In this document: positions 60,272 through 64,000 of the stretch, one piece after another
How the letters are laid out: the number at the start of each line of letters is the position of its first letter
Numbering within the stretch: the first letter of the stretch is position 1
Notes under the pieces: generated by a model
The model's input: the letters and a program-made list of their open reading frames with translations, nothing else
Told to the model about the DNA's origin: nothing
The model's database searches: none
Position numbers and translations under genes: made by a program
Source of the DNA: Sphagnum magellanicum
Taxonomy: Eukaryota > Streptophyta > Sphagnopsida > Sphagnales > Sphagnaceae
Assembly: GCA_021904315.1 (NCBI GenBank)
Contig: CM038920.1
Coordinates: 15,190,001 to 15,254,000 of the forward strand
Reading direction: 5' to 3'
DNA: 64,000 nt

Positions 60272-62899
60272 AGAATTGAAATTAAAATTCCTGTAGAATG
60301 TTTCACAATATTGTAACAACATATTTGCATTTCACATGCATTTGTTCATTATTCTTGTTTTAAGTTTCAACAAACTTAACATTACCATTCATTAACACAT
60401 CAAATTCATGGTTATTACATATAACCAAAATTTTCACTTTAGAATATATTGTAAAAAGAACTTGAAAAAAAAAGTATAATTCATTTCATCATAATTTAGT
60501 ACTACAAAAAATTCACATTTGTGGACAAATATCTTGTAAGGGATGGATTCATCCATTTTTTTTTACGATGATGACTTCTAGGTTTTAAGAGACATCAAGT
60601 CCTACTTGGAGAATTATAACTTCAAAATTCACTCAAAGTTTGTTGTCGTCAATAGTATGCATTGCACAAATCCCAAATTCCCCAATAAAAAAGTAAACCT
60701 TCTTTGAAACTCCACCAAAGTTTCATGTGTCCATGTGGGCTCAATACTAACATATTTCTTATATTATATGTCACAAATTTTCATGAGCAAAGGGTTCTTC
60801 TCCTTGTGCATGAAAATGGGAGGTTTTTTTTTCAAAGGATACGCAACAAGGAGGCATTCAAGATGATGATGGGTTCTTTAATTGGACCACTCAAGATATT
60901 ATGATAGTTTTGAGTAGTGGCTTGCCTTTTAGAGCTGGACACAAGATCCACTTTGACACTTTCCAATTGCTTTTCCTTGCCTTGTCATCTTCTAAGAGTC
61001 TAGTGGTGGACATTAATGCTTCCACAAGTCTCTTTCAATTCCCTTTGCTTTCAACTTTGTCCAATTTCATGTCTTTTTCTACTCTTTTTTATTTCTCTCA
61101 TTTTTTATTGCAAATCTCATTAAGAGGTTCTACCTGAAGTAGGTAACTTCTTGAAAGCATGTCAAAATCTTGGAAAACATGTTCTTTTGTTTGAGTTGGA
61201 CCGAGATGTTTATCTTGAGCTTTTGCAATCGCTATTCAATGTTCTTGAAGAGTAAACTGATGTTATGAAGGAGGAAAATAGCGACCCAAATGCTTCTATT
61301 TAAAAAAAATCTAGATTCAATATTGATTGTGAGTAAGTTTAACCTTCACAATTTCAAGTATCTAGTGTGGGTTTTTGGCCAAATCTTGATAATTAACATT
61401 CCATTACTTAACATAGAGATTGGTCGCCTCCAATGTAGAAGACAATCCCTTTTTTTTCCCATGAGGAATTCTTACTTAGCCCACCATTGAGTCTTTCTTT
61501 GCTAGAATATTCAAAGGTTATGGCTCATCATTTATCCTCCGTTCTATCTCTAGTTGTACAAACAAAGTGTTGTAGATATAGTAGCTCTATTTTGCATTAC
61601 ATTGAAGATGAAGATGAAGATGTATTATACATGTATAATATGTAATAGGTTTAAAGGAACCTATTACATAGAATAGGTTCCTTTAGACTTTGGCTTTTTC
61701 TTCAAGCCTTCATTATTGGTTCAATTTTTTCCAACTTGTTTGATCAACGTGATGTTTTCACATTTCATTTCAAACCATTTAAATGTTTTTTTTTTTTTTT
61801 TAGTTACAAATCCTAACAAATACAAATTAATTGTGCACATATCATAAATCCAAAATGAAATCTTAATCCAACAAAAGCAATTTACTAACTAGGCTTCAAA
61901 TTCAAGATAGAAATGTAAGAATGTCTACAAATTTAAAAACTACTCTTGATTTTTCAAGACATTTGGCTTTAGCATGTGCATAAAATACCTTTATACTTCT
62001 ACCATAAATCCATGATGTGTAGTGCATAAATGTTGTTAAATTATGTAACCATGTTTCAATTTTTAGCATTATATTAGTAAGTGCTGGTGCTTGGGATGTA
62101 TGCATCTATTGAATATATTTATTACATTATTCCCCACAATGGAGTTCATAACCTTCGTATATATTTGACATTGGAGTAGAGTTTAAAATTGTTATGCTAA
62201 CAACAAATCACAAATTCCATATTAAAATTTTATTTTATCATTAGAGGCTTCAAACTTATCTTAATTTTCATATGCATTTCTTAGTTTATTTATAATGATT
62301 ACATATTTTTAACTATCTTATAGCAAATCCCAAATTTAATATAGATAAACTATGTAGATGAGTTCATAATCATTATTTTGCAAGCAGATCACAATTTTCA
62401 CATTGTAGATGAATTCAATATTGTTCTAGTGGACACAAGTCACAATTTTCATAGGCATTACATTGTTGATGACTTCAGATCTGTTCTTGTGGAAAAAGAT
62501 GACAAATTTCTTTTATATGACAATCAAAACAAGTTGAACATATGTAGGTGAAAGGAAATCACAAATTCTTATATCCCTTTCGCTTTCTCCAATAATAATC
62601 CATCTCATGGTGAGCACAAACATAAAAAAGAAGTATAAATTGTCCTATAAATGGATAATGCACCATGGAATAAATATATCTATCATGAACCTATCTTAAA
62701 CTTGTATGATTGTAGTGTCAATTCACTGTCACTTTGGATTATAATTCTTAGATGTCAATTCTTGATCATCTTGAATATGGACACATTTGGTGCATTGTTC
62801 ATGTGTTTTTAAACTCTTGGATATTCCTTTCTATGACAATTAGCATCTCGTCCTCATCTTTGTCACCAAAAGATGTCCTCATTGTTTAAAACAATTAAG
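60272..62899. other. No confident gene; probably includes LTR of minus-strand Gypsy
   Basis: The DNA next to 60272 should be the 5' LTR of the minus-strand Gypsy, but its outer end is not visible. Plus frames at 60704-60904 (66 codons), 60901-61137 (78) and 61290-61490 (66) show no recognisable domain. A short inverted pair, AGGTTTAAAGGAACCTATTA and its partner, lies at 61645-61690. Otherwise nothing. Confidence 0.4.
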
Positions 62900-63673
62900 A
62901 GTACACCATTTTTCAAGATCTCTTACTTGTGGGGTGCTTTGCATTTTTGCCCCCTTTTTTTTTGGAGGTAGGAAGATTGAAATTGTCTGCAAACTATTTC
63001 GTTAGTTCTTTGATTGCGCTTTGATGCTTGCATCATGACAAAGATCTTTTGTTATTTTCACTATCTTTAGTGTGCCTATTCACATCACTTTTTTGAAAGC
63101 TCTCTTGCAGAGTAAAGAACTTTTCAGTGTTGGTTTCTTTTGACATCTTTCCTGACTTCGTTTTTTTGATATGTTCCTTGTTGATTATATCCACTATGTA
63201 TAATGAGTCAATACTGTGAAACATGATTTATCAACTCTAGTTTTTTCTTCTTAACAATGGCATGTGTTGTTTGTAAGACATTCCAAATTCTTGCGAAAAA
63301 CGGGGTACTTATAATTTTTCTGATGGTCTTCACAAGTTTGGATGTGTGCTTGTGGTCACGGACATATGATGGTGACTTGCATTCTTCTCAATGTTGTGAT
63401 TTGTCAGTGACATGGTTGTTTGACCCACAACATTTTTTATCCATGCTTTTTACATCTTCTCCTTTTTCTGATGTCAATTGTGATGATGTTCTTGGCTCCC
63501 CTTCTTCCTCCATTGGTTCCTTCTTCCTCCTCCACTAGGGCTCCTTCTTTCTATTCGATTAGTGCTTCCTAGTTTGCATTGTATTTTAAAATTAGCAATT
63601 CATATTCATCTAAATCACTTTCATTCTTTTGCCATTTCTTGTGTGTGGTTCCTACCAATGAATATTGGTCCAT
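62900..63673 (-). pseudogene. Decayed minus-strand frame, unidentified
   Basis: From ATG 63673 the minus strand reads smoothly for about 80 codons with two in-frame TAG codons. It contains LVGTTHKKWQKNESD, then DEYELLILKYNA, then an acidic VEEEEG run, then basic IRKRRRCKKHG. A further frame piece at 63224-63033 is Lys/Ser/Thr-rich (KKTKSGKMSKETN). I do not know the protein. It may be part of another degraded element whose remaining end lies outside the window. Confidence 0.4.
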
Positions 63674-64000
63674 TCTGCTTGTCCCTAACAAATATTATGC
63701 TTGGTGTAATATATGAGCCCTATAGTTTTGATTTGTTAGTTTGGTTAGCCACGAATTGTCCCTTTGAGCTTGCCGAAATCTGGGTCAAACATTTATATCA
63801 CTATGGCATACATTTTGTATTCCTGCACATTATTTTTCGATGCCAATATCCTTCTCTAAACATTATATTTTGCATCTATTGTTTTCATTTGTTTTTGATC
63901 CACTATATGCAAGTCTCATGGAGTTTTAGTAACCATTCTCACAATTTCAAACCTACACTTACAATGGAAAATTTATGTTTCTACCATGTTTTTTTTTCAT
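63674..64000. other. No gene recognised at window end
   Basis: The minus strand may continue the relic described at 62900-63673, but frames are too broken to follow. Ends in a T-run. Confidence 0.35.

Noticed and set aside
63257..63538. 93-codon plus-strand frame with Cys and Ser-rich text
   Set aside because: The opposite strand gives more protein-like text; this frame looks like its shadow.
1..64000. tRNA, rRNA, riboswitch or bacterial-type operon signals
   Set aside because: None seen; the sequence is plant nuclear repeat DNA.

Overview
The window is repeat-dense, AT-rich plant nuclear DNA. Nearly everything recognisable is a mobile element, often one nested in another. The Copia and Gypsy families, the CACTA-type elements and the very long, heavily mutated nests suggest a large-genome land plant, most likely a gymnosperm (conifer type). 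That assignment is inference from element style. No intact host gene can be claimed. The only possible one is a 116-codon frame on the minus strand at 4100-4450.

Layout. 1-4616: a 117-bp direct duplication, a decayed coding region ending in a RING-like Cys/His cluster (2035-3495), and the 116-codon frame. 4617-10752: a nearly complete Copia element (313-bp LTRs, 7 differences by hand count) with three amber stops in gag and a lost integrase Asp. 11111-11672: three 190-bp tandem repeats. 12181 to about 52470: one old Gypsy element cut into pieces by later insertions. These are a CACTA-type element (14081-17083), an 796-bp solo LTR with 5-bp target duplication (19377-20172), a 28,566-bp terminal-inverted-repeat element (20421-48986), and a small MITE-like insert (49288-49539). 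52672-57984: a second Copia element, wrecked mainly by TGA codons. 57985-60271: a Gypsy gag on the minus strand. 60272-64000: little that is recognisable apart from a decayed minus-strand frame.

The most unusual object is the 28.6-kb element. Its termini are imperfect inverted repeats starting AACACA, flanked by a CATA duplication. Removing it with one CATA copy rejoins the Gypsy reverse-transcriptase frame to the base. It carries GTGGCCAC-centred palindromes near both ends and a 14-unit, 45-bp palindromic array. It also holds three decayed FCP1/NIF-like (HAD superfamily) domains on the minus strand, a long unidentified minus-strand relic, a B3-domain fragment, and a plus-strand relic with an HTHEDID motif that is the best transposase candidate. 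Three related CACTA-type elements (30058-32774, 33343-35146, 38159-41250) later inserted into it.

The nesting gives a relative order. Gypsy is oldest. The CACTA copy at 14081, the solo LTR, the MITE and the giant element inserted into it, and the three other CACTA-type copies inserted into the giant element. The first Copia element looks youngest by LTR similarity. All elements appear incapable of moving on their own.
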